This document shows, piece after piece, positions 35,901 to 51,480 of a DNA stretch of 64,000 bases. The notes under the pieces are model-generated. The model was given only the letters and a program-made list of their open reading frames with translations, was not told the DNA's origin and ran no database searches. This stretch comes from Cladocopium goreaui. Taxonomy: Eukaryota > Sar > Dinophyceae > Suessiales > Symbiodiniaceae. A program made the translations under genes and the position numbers. The stretch spans positions 56,001-120,000 of the forward strand of contig CAMXCT020006763.1 of the NCBI GenBank assembly GCA_947184155.2. Direction: 5' to 3'. The first letter of the stretch is position 1. The number at the start of each line of letters is the position of its first letter.

Positions 35901-38900
35901 AATCACCATGGGAGCATCTTGGCACTGCTCTGGGTGAACCCATGTAGACAAAAAAGTCGACCTAGTGGTTAAGGCAGCATGGTTTGTTTCTCAAAAGATG
36001 ATTCATAGTGTGTCATACACTGACAAGTTCCTGTAATTCTTAAGTCATGTTGTTTTTTTGCCGGGTATATAAGATGACCTAAGATTAGCATGATTAGCCA
36101 TGAGGAGCCTGGCTCCATTCGGGGCTCCTGCAAATTCGCCCGTGTTGAACATGGCATCATAAAAATGGCATCCAGCTCTGCTCTCAGGAAACAGAATACT
36201 TTCACTTGCGCAACATTTCCAACATGACTTTTGACGAATATACCGAAAAGATGTCCGGTTGGCCGCCACTTGGAATGGAAAACCACCTGGGTCCTGGTGA
36301 CAGCGTCCAGCCAGAGAATCTGGAGTTATGATGCAATATTTGAACTGTATTGAGCACACCATATTTGTGTGTTTCAACATATGACAACAGAGGTCAATAG
36401 TAAGACTGATATATAATATGTATGGTAATGATTGAGTTTACCACATTAAGCACATTGGATAAGTTCTGGTTGCTTCGTCCATGCTGTTTTTAGCGCTGTG
36501 GGTCGCTGAAGCCAGCAGTGTTTTTGTGCTGACGAAACATGATGGGCGAAGAAGCCAGAAATTATCGAATGTGTTTTATGTGGTACACCCAATCATAAAC
36601 CATCCACAATTTCACCAGAGATGGGTCTAGCAACCCATCCAAAATCGGAGGTTTATTCATTTGCAATCATCTACGTGGGTACCGATCAAAAGCAGGGTAT
36701 AACCATGTCTCACAAAATTGCTCATTGACTCATTGATATTCACCCAAATATTGGTTGGTATATGTTGGTATAATGCCCTGCATCAACTGATATTCCCCCA
36801 AATATTGGTTGGTATAATGCCCTACATCAACCAACTGGGGTTTAGCAGTTACTAGTATAGTCGTTACACAATGTTACGCATCTGGATTCAATATGTTTGA
36901 CATGTTATCTATGATTTTCATACTATAGAATATACATTCAATATACATTGTATTGGAACATGCATTCAATATAGATGTTATCATATTTTATCGTATAGCA
37001 GGTATGTTTGTCTTACAACAAATTGACACACAGCATACATATTATCATACATTATCATAGAATTACATATTATCCTATATCATCACATAATTAGCAAAAT
37101 GCATTAATATGTATGTATATATATATCGATAATCTTGTAACATTAGATACAGTATCATATAATATTCACAGAATTGGATGATGGGACAATTTTACAGGAA
37201 ACCCCTATATTTGATAGTAAAAACCTACCGGTTTCCGGTTAAGATTTCCCTCAAACCAATCCATTGACTTATCATAATATATTATCATATATTATCATAT
37301 ATTATCATATATTATCATATATTATCATATATTATCATATATTATCATATATTATCATATATTATCATATAATTATGGGTAAATTATAACGACCTCACTG
37401 CGACCTCACTGGAATCATGGTTAGTAAGGGAAATCATTCCAATATGGCCAAACTATTCAGGTTAGTGAATTATTATAATTTACCAATCCATAACATCCCA
37501 GATTTTTTTAATCCATATATGAACCCCCGTTTTTCCATATAATATAGGGGCTAGCATATAATCATATATTATCATATATATATATAATCATCTGCAATGC
37601 AACCTAGCTTATACCCAGGTACCCAACGCAAGGAATCGGCCCTGGCGCCCAATGCTACCTGCAGTTCTTCGCCAATGGCGAACCAGATGGAACCAACAAC
37701 GGCTGCGAGACGGCAATGGAGCTGTGTAAACAGGTGGAAAACCATACAAGGTGGTGCCCCATAGTTAGCTAAATTGGTTTATAACTCCCATAACTATGGT
37801 TTATGGCAGATATAACTATAGTTAATGGGGTTTATAAACCAACTTATAACTGGGGGGCACCATCCTGTAGGAAATTCATAAGGAAACGGTGATTTGCTGG
37901 GATTTTCATGGGAATTATTGAGATTTCAGGGATTTAACACATGTAAAACGACAGAAACGATCAGAACATGGTGGTGGAAAACCATGTTTAAGCAACAAAC
38001 ATGGGGATTTCATGGGATTTAGAGCTGACTTATTATAGCTAAGTTCGTGCAAATAACTCCACTTTCAGTATGGGTTATGATGCTTTAAACTATAGTATTC
38101 ATGGGGTTTATACACCCACTGATAAGGGGTTCTTGAATGGTGGATATATGCGGTTAACTATGGTTTATGGCAGATAATGGTAGATATATCGAACTAGTTA
38201 ATAGGTGTGTAAACCAATTGATAACATATATCGAACTACAGCTAGTTAACCGGTTTATAAGCCAGCCAACTTATAACTGGGGTGCCTCAGCCTGTATAGT
38301 TCATACCTAACTATGCTTTGAAGCTAGGAATTATTTTTTGGAGGCAAGTTATAGCAAACTCGCTGGCGGAACCCCCATAAATGATGAGAGCTGGAAGGAA
38401 ACCAGCCTCAATTGGGCCAACGATGCCAGTGAGCACTACCCAAAACATCCCAAACTATTTTTGCTGGCAATTCGTTAAGTTATTCCATGTCACCCCTACC
38501 TAATTAATAGCGCTTATTATCTGGTAATCTAATCGGGGAATCCTTATCAATGAAGCAGAGGATGACAGAAGGTTGGGCCCCAACTTCGTCAACTGGAGTT
38601 ATTGGATTCTAGGTTCAACGCATTAGTATACAACCGGCACAAAAACAAATGGAAGACTGAAATCAAGCGCTAGTGTGGGTGATGACCTCAGTTATATCTT
38701 GGATGTATGCTACTTATATATATAATATACAGCGACATAGAGAGTACATCATGTTTATGTGTGTCTTTAAAACTATTGATATACATGTGATATGGATCTT
38801 ACACATCCATTAAATATAATTTAAATATATACATACATTTAACATATATATATACACATCTAAATCACATGGATTTATGGGGGGAACAACTCACCAGGTC

Positions 38901-41900
38901 TCGTCGAATTAAAGATAACACCCCAGCTGGCGGCCCGGCAAAAGACCCCTGAAGGTTTTGTGGCTGTTGGTGTTGAATCAGCTGTTGGTGTTACTATTGA
39001 TTTATGTTATGTATCTGTTATCTCTGTTCTAAAGATCTATATTTGTATATGTTATTACTGTTGGTGTTAATCAGGCTACTGTTACTGTATCCATAATGTT
39101 ATGTATAATAGTATCTAATGTAGGAGTCACCCAGCTATAAAAAATGCCCAAGTCCCTTATTTTTATGGCTTGGAACCATGAATCGACCCGGATTTTTTTC
39201 TTAGGGAAAGTCACCTCAACCAGGTTGAATCCTCATGAAAAAGTGATGGCTTGGGGATGGTTTATGACGTGGAGATTGGAAATGGAAACTGCCCTTGGAT
39301 TTGCTTGTGGAAATACTATGAAATACTTATGTCAGCCAATAGAGTCGGTGGTTTTACATTTGTGGGATACAATGTCTATATATACATATATATACACACA
39401 TGTGACATAATTGTATATAATTATATATATGCGTATGTATAATATATATATGTATATATATAGGCGTGTATTGTTTATTTTGCGTGTATGTACTTTAGGT
39501 ATAGGTTACCCCAAAATTTGCTGGTTCATCATGTTCGAAGCATCCACCATCCATTCCGCATGGAAAATCCCAAGTTAAACCCTCGAAACCTCCATTTAGA
39601 ACTCGATTTTCCGATGATTTTCCGATGTTTTATCGGAAATGTTCAATTGCCATCATTTCTCCGCTATGAAGTGCAAGACCTAGGGGCCCAGGCCCACACC
39701 TGTCCTCTCAGGTACCTATTGCCGCTTGGTTTGAAAATTGGAGGCGTCAAAGCTGGACTTTGATGTTCTGTTTTCTTTGGGAATGCGAAAATCACCATTG
39801 AGATTGATCATAGGTAAATCATCGAACTAAATGGGCCATGGCTTCCAAAGCTATGTTGAATTATCACAAGGTATAACCACCATTTTGGAGATGTTACGAG
39901 CATTAAAAATGGAGATTTAAAACGATTTACCTACGTATACAACAAACACATGGGATGTACTGTAACTCATTTCACCAACCAAAAAAACACATAAGCTTCA
40001 CCACCAGGAATTCATTTAACCAACGGTGGCAACAAAATGAAAGGTATTTTGCTTGTAGATCTTCTCCGTAGATTTGATCATTTGGAAGGCACATGAAGGC
40101 ACCGTACATGATACGTAAATAGCAACTCCCAGATAGAAAAGTTGGAAACCTGACACATATTGGAAAATCATAATCTATGATATACATCCTGTAAACACGT
40201 TTTTTTTTTGGCTGCTACATATATAATGAATGCTAAAGCTCTGGAAGAGCAAACCGGTATCAAACCCTCTGATTTGTGGTGCAGGAGGGGTGGCAGAAAA
40301 AAAACTGCGGCAAACGCGCCGCGCAAAGAGGCAAGAAACCATGGAAAAAACACAACAAAAGGTGGTTCATGTTTTTTTTCCTACCCCCTGGTACCCTGGT
40401 AAACTATTTGTTCATAGGAAAATCAACTATTTCTATGGGTCATTTTCTATTTCTACATGTATGTACATATATACGAATAGACATGTATATGTGTATATAT
40501 ACATAGATACATATATATATATATTATATTGATCCATTTATGCATATGCATATAAATAAAATGTATATATATATATACACATACATAATACATAATACTA
40601 TATATATATATACATACATACACATACACATACACATACACATACAAATACACATACACATATACATACATGCATGCATGCATACATGATCCTATACATA
40701 TGTATGTGTATATATGTATAGTATATATATATATTGGTGTAATACGTACCAGTTTATGTGTATTTACCTATACATGCATCTATGCTGCGCAGCTGCTTCG
40801 CATGATCCAATTCGACCCTTGTTACGTGAAAACCACAAAGGTAAAACTGGTTGGGACCGACCCAGTCATCTATGGAGGAAGCAGTTACAGCGGGACTTGC
40901 GTTTCGAAGCATTCTTGACGTGGGTCTCAAAAATTGTTTGCCCCAAACTCCTTATGTCTAAGAACAGCTGAACATGCCTTTGGAGCATACCCCTATAACC
41001 TTGGGACATGTGGTTTTTGCTCAATTCTTTGGTCTGTCAGAATTCTTGGGTTAAGATGGCATTAAATCCCATTAAATCCCATTAAATCCCATTAAATCCC
41101 ATTAAATCCCCATGATTGATGGTTAAATCCCATTAGGTCCCATCAGATTCCGATGAAATTCCCTTCCAGAAATCCCCAGCCCTGAGCCCGCGATTTCCAT
41201 GAGGCAACAACTATCCGGGCAACAACTACTCCAAGGCCGCGGGGTTGGCATCATGCCAACAAGCTCAAGATTCTCATACCATAATTTATGTGATTTCAAT
41301 GGGAATTTAATGGGATTTAATGGGATTTGATGGGATTTCAATGTGAATTTGATGGGATTGGGATTATTAAAGGGGTTTCGTTGTGGGACTTTGATGGGAT
41401 TTTTCATGGTTTTTTTGGGGGATTTCAATGGGAATTTGGAATTTAATGGGAATTAACAGGATTTATAGGGATTTATAGGGATTTCATGGGAATTTGATGG
41501 GATATAGATATAATGGTATTAATGGGATTTAATTTAACCATCAATGGGGATTTAATGGGATTGAACGGGGATAGAAGCAACTATAACAAAGCCATATCCA
41601 TTGATTTCCCAGATCGTTTTTCAACCACAACCCATTCATTCACCCTTGGGCATCGTGTAGATATACTTACCCAATTTCGAGCTCATGATTGCTTAATCTC
41701 AACCTTGGATTTGTCAACGCTGGCCGCTGGCTGGTGGAACCCCTCCGGTTGATTGACTCGGGTATCAGCCAAAGTGATCAAGTGCCAAGAAAACTGGTAC
41801 CCCGCAGTTTGTAGACCTCTGAATAGGGTGAAGGCAAAACCTGCCCGGCAAAACCAATGGTTTCTTGTAGATGTCCCCTTGAGCTTTCAACCTCATGACC

Positions 41901-44900
41901 AGAGTTTTTTTGAAGACGGGGTTGGAGTTTTTTGAAGACGGGGTTGACATTTGCCCATGTGTTTTTTGCCACTTGCAAAGGGGATAACCAACCTCCAGCA
42001 GGAAAATTACTTTGGAGACCGAGCTCATGGACCTCCGTATTTGAAGTATTGCAGTCTCTTGGTGGATCACGTTGGGGCCCGTCATTTTTCTTTGTTCAAC
42101 ATTGAATAGGTATGTAAGAGGCAAACATGGGCTATGATCAGGATATAACGAGGATCAATGGTTCTAATTGCCAATCCTATCCCTGGATCAAAAAAAAATC
42201 GACCAGGCGGCTTGAGTTGACATGAATTGCATGGCCTGTATGACCAGTGCCTGGGAATATGCTCCAACAATGAGTTCCAAAATCACCTAGTCATGTAGGT
42301 ACCCTCCGGTGTCACCAAACATGGCAAGCTAGGACATGTTCTATAAATGAAAATTTATAGCTTGCAAAATCATCGATAAATTCATTTAAATTGCCACGTT
42401 TGATGACCGGAAGTTAACTATCCATAGAGATCCATAGAGCACATACGGCAACCACCGCGCGGCGCCTTTCGGATGCTTGGGCTTGAGCCGAGCAAAACCC
42501 AACAGTGAGCAACATCTCAGGTTGGTTATAGTATGTTATAGTTATTATATAATGTGTCCCAGTGTTTCTCAACACATATTCATTATATTCCCTATATATA
42601 TATATTCCCTATATATATATATGTATTACAGCATGTGTACATCTATATATATGTATATATACATATCCCCAATACATCCCTATTCTGTCCCAAATACATC
42701 CCCATTGTATTCCGTTGTGGCAATTCTATCCTTTACAATATTACAATATATATATATATCCCCATTATTGTTGGTCACGGATCCTGCAGAAAAGCCCGTT
42801 GGATTCCGAAACAGCTATTTTCGGTTTCCTGCCCGGTGCTCAGCGAGGTGTTGGCAACTACGAGTGTTCCGGTGACTGGGCAGAAGGCGGAAGGCGGACC
42901 GGATGGGATCCTGAAAATGGTGAAACCTTATTAACCAAGTAGTATACCCTCTGGTAAACTAACATAACTATGGAAATTCACCCATTTATATGGGTAAATC
43001 AACTATATCAACTATAAATGGCCATTTTCAATAGCTATGTTAGTTTACCAAAGGGTAATGAGATGGGGGGTATTCTTGTGGAGGACAAGCTGATGGGTAG
43101 AGTCCTACATTGGGTTGATTACTGGAGGGTCTAACCAACCATTTTACTACGGCGGGAAATCATGGGATATTTTATGGTACCTTTTTTTTTGGTAGATATA
43201 ATCAACATGTGTTGTTTTGCTTTGGACCTGAACATGGGGAATTTAACGCCCACTTTATGGAAGTCTCAAAACAACGGTGATGATGAAACTGGTGTTTTTA
43301 ACACAACGGATGGTTTCTGGGGTCGCAGTTTTTTTTTTTCTGGGGCCCAAATATTGATCTCAAGGTAGTCACTGGAATCCATTAGGATTTTCATGGAATT
43401 TCCATTACCCTCTGGTAAACGTTTACATAACTATGGAACATCACCATTTTTAATGGGTAAATCCACTATTTCTATGGCCATTTTCTATAGCTATGTTAAA
43501 TTACCAGAGGGTAAATTCAATGTCGATGAATTGCTATGAATTGTTCACTGCTTGGCAGCGGGTCTGCGATGGACTGGGATCATCACAGCTCTGGTAGGTG
43601 AATCCTGTGCTGAAGGTGAATAGATATGATTTGGATGACATACTATGTCTGGTTGGTGGTTTGGAACATGAATTTTATGACTTTCCATATATTGGGAATA
43701 ATCATCCCAACTGACGAGCATATTTTTTCAGAGGGGTAGGTCAACCACCAACCAGATGTGGTATCATGTCTCACGTCACATGTTTAGTTTGAGACAGTGT
43801 GATTGAAAGTCGAAATTCGGGCATTTCCAAGTGGCACAGTGTTTTCTCCATGTGTGTGAGCCGCTCATACAGTTTTTGAAGATCCATCTAACGAAATAGA
43901 CACCTGATATAAAACAGGATAAAACATGCTGTTTTTTGCTGATATTCCTCCAGTGTAACGGGCTATATACAAGGATGTGAATCGATGTTATTCACCACAA
44001 AAACAACTAAGACAACAGGGGATTGACAGTCATTCATGAGTCACATGATCGCCATCACAAAGAATTCATGGTTCAACGTCCTAGTTGGATACGTTCGGCT
44101 TAGCCATGCTGAGTGGTTCATTTTCCAACAGTCATCATTAAAAGACCCCTTTCCAGTTGCGGTAGCACTGGGATTATCGGATGATCTTGAATCATTTTTG
44201 GGGGTGAAAAGCTATGAAAGACCAGTCATGACTCGTCATGACCATATGAAATACCACATTTCAGGGAGATGAACATCCATAACTACCAGCTATTTTGATG
44301 TGAACAAAAGGGGTTGGGTTTTGACCCATCCCCAAACATCAACGGCATGAATCCAGTGGCTTTTCAGCCATAATGAGTTTTAACAGCTCCATTTATGGGG
44401 ATACTGTCCCAGTAAGTGGCTAGTAAACATATGATTTATCATCCCCTGGTCATATTATAATTATATTGTATGTATTATGTATATATATATATTATAGTTA
44501 TATATATATATGTACATGTATGTATATATAGGTAATATAACAATATAACATATATATATATAATATGGGGTTTACCATGGCTATACCCATTTATAGGTCA
44601 TAAACCACTGGGATCCGGCTGGTGATCCCCGATCACCGTCGGACTGCCATATCCCAGAAACCATCCCCAATGACTGGGGCTGTTTTTTGTTGGTTACCCT
44701 CTGGTAATTTAACATAGCTATTGAAAATGGCCATTTATAGTGAGTTTTTCCATTAAAAATGGTGATTTTCCATAGCTATGTTAAATTACCAGAGGGTACC
44801 CCAAATGAAATGGGATGTTTATGATGACCCCCACGGTCAATTGATGTTAATTGGATGGTTTGTGATTGGGTTTACAAAAAGATACCTCTACATAGTGATC

Positions 44901-47900
44901 AGCATCATAAACCATAGTTTTCATGTGTTTTATTATATATGAAACCATAGTTTTCATAAACCATCGTTTTCATCATAAACCATAGTTTATCATAAACCAT
45001 AAGCATCATTTACCATTAGAATCATATAGAATCGACAGGAGAATCCCATGCAATACCGACCTGGCGATCTCTCAGGATACAACGAAGTGATGTCGCAGCA
45101 GGGCTGGTTTTATGACCTGGCCGATCTGAATCAAAGTGTGCCCTTTGCACCTTGGAGATCGGAGCAGAGTTGTGGAGTTTGGCAAGCCACCGGTCCCAGG
45201 GTTGTCTGAAAAAAGGTACCCTACATTTCGAAGGTTTATCATGGTTTCTCATGGTTTATCATCATTTTCCCCATGAGAATTGCCATTTTGTTTGGACATC
45301 CCCATGTTTGGACAGTCCCATATGAAACCGCCAGGGGCGTCCCGGAATACTTTCCTAGAGGATCATCCCACAGATCGTAACTGCGGTGAGTTACTGGGGT
45401 GAGTTTACCCAGGACGACTTGGGACTTAGTTCTGGGGTTAGCAAAACCAGTTGAGATCCGATAACAAGCCACCTGAGTCTACGAAGGAAACCCGGAGCAT
45501 CTGATGGGAAAATACGAAGGAAATCTGGAGCAAACTGGGGGGATTGCCCAGTTTTGGACCCACGCCCATGTTGTGAAGAACTAAGTATGAATTGTAAAAC
45601 ATACTTTCAAGACCCCCTATATAAAACTGAGGGTGTGATTGAAGAATCTGTTATCTACAAACTGGCGATGTTTGATGCTGCGGAATTTGCAACTCAACAT
45701 GTTGTCGATTCCTGCGCATTGTCATAAAATGTCATCTTAGTCTCCATGGGGGGCAATGCATCCTGGTGCTTGAGGATAGTTGGGATTCGCATTTCTACCG
45801 GCAAAAACCCACGGTTGTATCAACAAACTTCCGAAGAAGTTACAGCTTTGGGAAATGGTGATGCGTTTTGGGAAATGGGCTACCCCAGAATTACCCGGCC
45901 TGGTAAACGTTTACAGTTTGCGAACTTGAAAATTGCCATTTATATGTTCATTTACCCATGAAACACGGTGATTTTCGATAGTTATGTTAGTTTACCAGAG
46001 GGTATAGGATTTGATGGTTCAGACAATTTACTTTCCCAACAAAAAATGCCATCAATCGGGTTTGAATCTGGGGAAAAAAAAACACGAGCCCAATTTTCAC
46101 CAAAAACCAGCTCGATGGTGGCTCGAGCGAGGTCAGAGAACAGTTGAAAAAATATGTGATGTGGTTGGTGGACGTGCGGCCCTCAGGTATGCGCCATCAA
46201 TCCATGTTTGACTCAGAGATATGACCGGGACAGCCCCCTTTCAAGACGGCCTAACGTCGTGGCCTGGTGTTGTTACCAGGGGTTCCTATATTTTAGGGCA
46301 AGCTTCAAATCACCCAAGTCATTGGACCATCTGGACCATTTTTAGGAGTGAAACCCATGGTTTTGAGGATCCCCCATCTTAAGAAACCCCCATATGGCAG
46401 TGTGTCAAAACCAATAGTACCCCTGGTGAACATCAAAGTAGCTGGTAAATGGATGTGAATAACCCCCTAAAAATGGTATTAATAGGTATTGATCCATACC
46501 CATATAGATAGCGACAACCACCTACCCGGTACCTGCAGACTCTGCAGGAATTTGATGTCGATGGCTTTCGTTTGGACACCACTCCCTACATGCCGCCGCA
46601 CGACACGAAGGGAGTTCAGAAGGGCGTATTAAGGAATATCGAGGATCATTTGAGCCATTGAAAATACCAAACTTTTAGATGTTTTTCGTATTTTAAGTAT
46701 CTTTTAGTTGGTTGTTATAATTATGTCATTGTTGGGGCTTCTACCACTTTACTTTACTTCAACCATTTTGAACCCATAATTCAGAATATTCCTATATTAT
46801 TGGTATGTTATATATCCAACCAATGTAGTGAGATGGGATAGGAGTATTTTTCAGGGCTCATGGGTCATAGGGGTGTGGGTGATGATTGAAGGCTTATTCG
46901 ACCATCCGTTTTGGAGCCAAGGAGCCAGGAATGATGAACATCACTAAGTGGAAGTGTGAACTATATCGCAGATAGCCTTCAAAGTGACTGAGTGGATGTA
47001 GTTTGTGTTTCTGTTTCTGCTGTGTTTTTTTTTCCATCCATGTGCTCAAGATGCTTGATGTTGCACCTTCGGTTGGTGTATGTTGCTGTTATTATGTGCC
47101 GATTTGTGCATTTCAAAGCAGGACATTTCTCAAACACACACTCTGCCAAATGGGGGTGGAAGAACACTTTCCTCGCACAATTTACATATGTTAAACAGGC
47201 TGGTGGTATGGCATGATCATGTGCCTTCCATGTCACACATACGCAGGAAGATAAATTGTGTTGTCCAAAGATAAGGTACCCCAGAATCCTGTGGTTGACG
47301 GTTATTTTCTGCATACATAGCCATTTGAATCATTTCAGGGATTGGGATGAGGGTATTCCAATTTTTAGACCCAAACGGATCCAAACCGAATCATCCTCGA
47401 ATTTCGAATTGGTCCGTTGTAACAGGCATTGGTGGTTGAAAGAAGTGCAGGAGATGCTCTCTGCACCTTCGGCGGGATTATGACCGGTGCATTTTGAACG
47501 AATCTAGATGCCAAGGTCAAGCGTTGAATTATATGCTATTCTTCGGAGATGGTTATAGCTCCAAGAATATGTGTTATATCATTGGCACATTTTCAGGATT
47601 CACCTGGGATGACAGGCATTTTGCCATGTTTTGAGCACTTGGTCTGGCCCAACGGGTGAAAACTTTGCCTCTTTGAATGTATATACAATCATATACACAA
47701 ATATATACAAAGGGAGCACGAGTCAGACAGATCCACAGGAGTCTCAACTTTCTTCAAGTCTGCCTTTTGTTTCATCACGTTGCCCCAGAAAATAGTGGCG
47801 AATCGAACATGAGATCCAACGGGGCACAACGGAGGCCCTGGACAATCCACTTCATATCCTGGGAGAGGTGGGAACAATGGGGTGGTTCAAGGTGGTCGTG

Positions 47901-50900
47901 GCTCTATCAAGATAGAACAATCCGTGTGCTGAGTTTTTACATGCTTTTTACAAGAGTCTATTCTTTTCGCAGAAGTGAGAAAAAAAGTATGATATGGGAT
48001 TCTAAGCTACAGCGGCTATTCACCATGGCTGCCATGGCTTCTCGTTTTTCTTTGGTCATTTCTGGATTATTTTTCCTATCAAAATGGCCCAAAAAATGGG
48101 CATATACCCCCATTCATATCCATTAAGATTGAATATGGTTCAAACCCAGAGCATATTGTTGGTCAACCATCTCCCAATATATCCCATGCAATTTTTCACG
48201 ATTGGTAAACTACATAAATTACATATAAATCAACATAATCCCGAACAGATTTCAATTATAGATATTTATAGATGGTACATGAATTATGTAAATGACATAC
48301 ATACATCATATCAGTTCGTCCCCTTATATCCCAATTACAAAATGTTAAACTAGGGTAAACCACATAAGTTACATATCAACATACACCCATGATACCTTAT
48401 CCCATTATATAATATAATCCCAATTAGAATGGTGAACTACATAGATTACATATTATTATACACCTAATACACACCCTATAGATGGTGATACAATTTACAT
48501 ATCATCATACCATATTGTACACTCCATGATGCATTGTATAAAAAGGGATGATATGAAATGTTATAGACAATATTATCCTAGATGATTACATTTAACAATG
48601 CTTAATATGTTCTATTGTCATATGTTGCCATATCATCATACTTACTATTTAATGTTCTTATATCCTTATGGGGGTTCGAAAAAAATGTGGTATCTCCAGT
48701 CGTCACCATGGCTTTCAATACTAAGATGATCTTTCATGACTTGGATGATGACTGGGGTTACACCAACTATGACTCTGGAAACCTCCATACATGAAAATAT
48801 TGAATGACATGTGTTACCCTCTGGTAATTTAACATAGCCATGGAAAATCACCATTTTTAATAGGTAAACCATCTACAAATGGGCGATTTTCCATGGCTAT
48901 GTTAAATAACCAGAGGGTAAATTACACATCAATACAACATATCATACGTAATATAGATTGTTGCTGTTCTTTTCTATGAAAACTATATCCATTGTAGGAA
49001 GCTAAAATGTTACCATGTCAAAAAGGTTGTATTATGTGGTTACGAACATATCATGATCCACATATGGAGGTTTCCTTACATGGTGGTACCTCACCAAAAA
49101 TCATCCATTTGAATAGGATCTTAGGATCTTCCTTCGATAAACCATCCATTTTGGGTTAGACATATTTTTGGAAACTTCCATATCTTGGGTTACACATTAC
49201 TATATAATTCTGGTTGGTGGTTTCAAACATTTTCTACTTTCCATAATATATGGGATAATCCTTTCCATTGACTAATATTTTTCAGAGGGGTTGTTTTACC
49301 ACCAACCAGATTATTAACCATCATTAACCATATACAATAACCATATATTAACCATATGTTAACAGTATATTAACCGTATATTCACCGTGGTTTTCTTATG
49401 GCGTTTCCATATCATGTTTTTACTTCCATTCAATGGATTGGTTTAAGGGAAAATTTACAGGAAAGCCCCATGATCTTAATGGGAAAATCTATGGTTTCCT
49501 GTAGATTTTCCCTTAAACCAATCCATTGATCCATACCATGGCTGCACTGACTCAGACGCGACACGCGACACAGCCTCGCGACTCACCAGGTCACAGCCTC
49601 CAACATTAGCATCTCAGCTCAGCATTCCATGGAGGCTGCAGTATTGCGTTGCATTACAGTACATAAATCTATACATAAAAAAAGGATTATGATATTATGT
49701 GTATATATATACTGTGTATATTATATATATATATTGTACACATGACATATTTATATATATATATATACAGCATAATATGTAGATGTATATATGGATATAC
49801 ATGATGGAGCTTCCAAACTGAGAATGGGTTCAAACAACAAGAGTGAATATGATGTAAAGTTTGCAAAACAGAGATTCTGCCGCAAAGATGCTCGTAGCTT
49901 CTGAGTGAACCTCGCTCAGGTAGGCCACTGTATTTTTGTCCCTTCCAAGTATTAGGGAGCATCATGCCCGGCTAGAGATTTGTCTACATATAATAGTTAG
50001 TTATACATAGAATATATGTACATACATTTTGGTCATGGAAGTGGGTTCTTATACCTATACCAACTGGTTTACTGGGGATTGCACAAACGATAACCCAGAA
50101 TGAATGGGGACACCTATTTATCAAGCAGTCCTTTTCATGAACCTAAATTGGAGGTACCTACCATATATAAGGCCTATAAGGCCTATGTAAGGGAATATCC
50201 CTTGAAAATATGGTCTTATATGGTACAGTACCTCCATTTTAGGATCCTGAAATTCCCATTGATAGAGTGATCTCCGAGGTTTTCATGCTTCCTATCAACT
50301 GAAGGATGGTCACCCAGTAGCTTGACAAACCTGCTTGGGAGTGCATGGTTGGGTGATTTTTTGGGGGATAAACGTGGGATTTTAACCATAACTTGGGATA
50401 CGTGGCCACCAATACATCCCAGGGTTAGGGGGTGTGAAGACAAACATAGAGATTTGGGTGTGTTGAAGTAGTTTGAATAATCCCCATTTTCATAAGTACA
50501 CTCCATTTGGAAACTCAATACGTTCAGGTGGGGGAAAGATTTCTGGAAGTAGGTGCGTGTTGTGTCCAGGTATGTCCAGGTGGTGTTTGCGAAGACATGT
50601 TTTTGATCACTGGTATTTTTACCTGCGTTTTTGTAGGTCCGGAATTTACCTATTGTTATTGTGTCAGTTCTATTGGGAATTGGATTGTGATGGGTTTTGC
50701 CCTTTTGAAACTTGGTGGGGTTGGTGGTGAGGGTTATTTATTGTTGTTCTTTTTTAGGGTCTCGGGGTATCGAAAGAGTATCGCCGGAAACACATGAGTT
50801 CTCTTGTCTTGCTCTTACTGCTCCTGCTGCTGAGCCATAAAAAAAGCACCAAACATGAAATCTGGTTGGTGGTTTGGAACATGATTTTTATTTGTCCATT

Positions 50901-51443
50901 CAGTTGGGAATCATCATCATCCCAATTGACGAACTCATATTTTTCAGAGGGGTAGGCTCAACCACCAACCAGAAATGATTTTCTGAAGTCATGGGGAATC
51001 CCCAGTCGTCACCATAGGTTTCAATACTAAGATGGTCGTTTATGACTTGGATGGTTTGGGGGGTACCCGTGTTTCAAGAAATCTCCACATGTACAAACAA
51101 TATCAAACAATGCAATTTACTTTCGGTATCGACTTTGTATCTATCCATCCCTGCATCTAGGTGTGTATCGATCCATCCATGAGCATTGAAAACCCCTGTT
51201 GGTTGATGACTAGTTCGGGTGCTGTAAATAGATTGTTGCACAGGCCTTTATATATTGGGCATGATCATCATCGATGAACTGGGAGTCCCATTCTTGACCT
51301 ACCACTATACATGAAATGACGCCGGCCGGTTTTGAACATTGCTAACATATCATGTATATATGATGCAGCCTCCCAGGTCCCCCCCCCTCCCCCCCAATGG
51401 GTATGGGTATACAGGAGCTATGTTCCCCGCCCCCCCTGTGGGT

Positions 51444-51480
<37 letters not shown>

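Larger units (their letters stand above)
33518..36187. other. Intron, 2.7 kb
   Basis: Contains a half copy of family A near 34027-34060, the inverted element at 34566-34645 and AT-rich TTAACCATTA repeats at 34700-34800. A small open block at 33668-33700 (MELTGGYAML before GTAGGT) could be an extra exon but does not follow AG|G. Confidence 0.5.
38429..41050. other. Intron or intron cluster with undecided coding blocks
   Basis: GC-richer open blocks at 38556-38610, 38935-38965, 39670-39712, 40285-40345 and 40791-40915 (for example LLRMIQFDPCYVKTTKVKLV in the last) could be further exons. None combines an AG|G acceptor, a good donor and a phase that fits, so none is called. Confidence 0.4.

Noticed and set aside
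36045..36380. 111-codon - strand frame
   Set aside because: It is antisense to the domain B exon at 36188-36296, whose + strand reading fits the family.
40791..40970. Open blocks LLRMIQFDPCYVKTTK or GWDRPSHLWRKQLQRDL
   Set aside because: Both frames look plausible, but acceptor, donor and phase cannot be reconciled with the neighbouring exons.
42848..42919. Alternative reading VGNYECSGDWAEGG of the domain B exon
   Set aside because: Protein-like, but its exit phase is incompatible with the well-supported exon at 45039; kept as an alternative in the exon entry.
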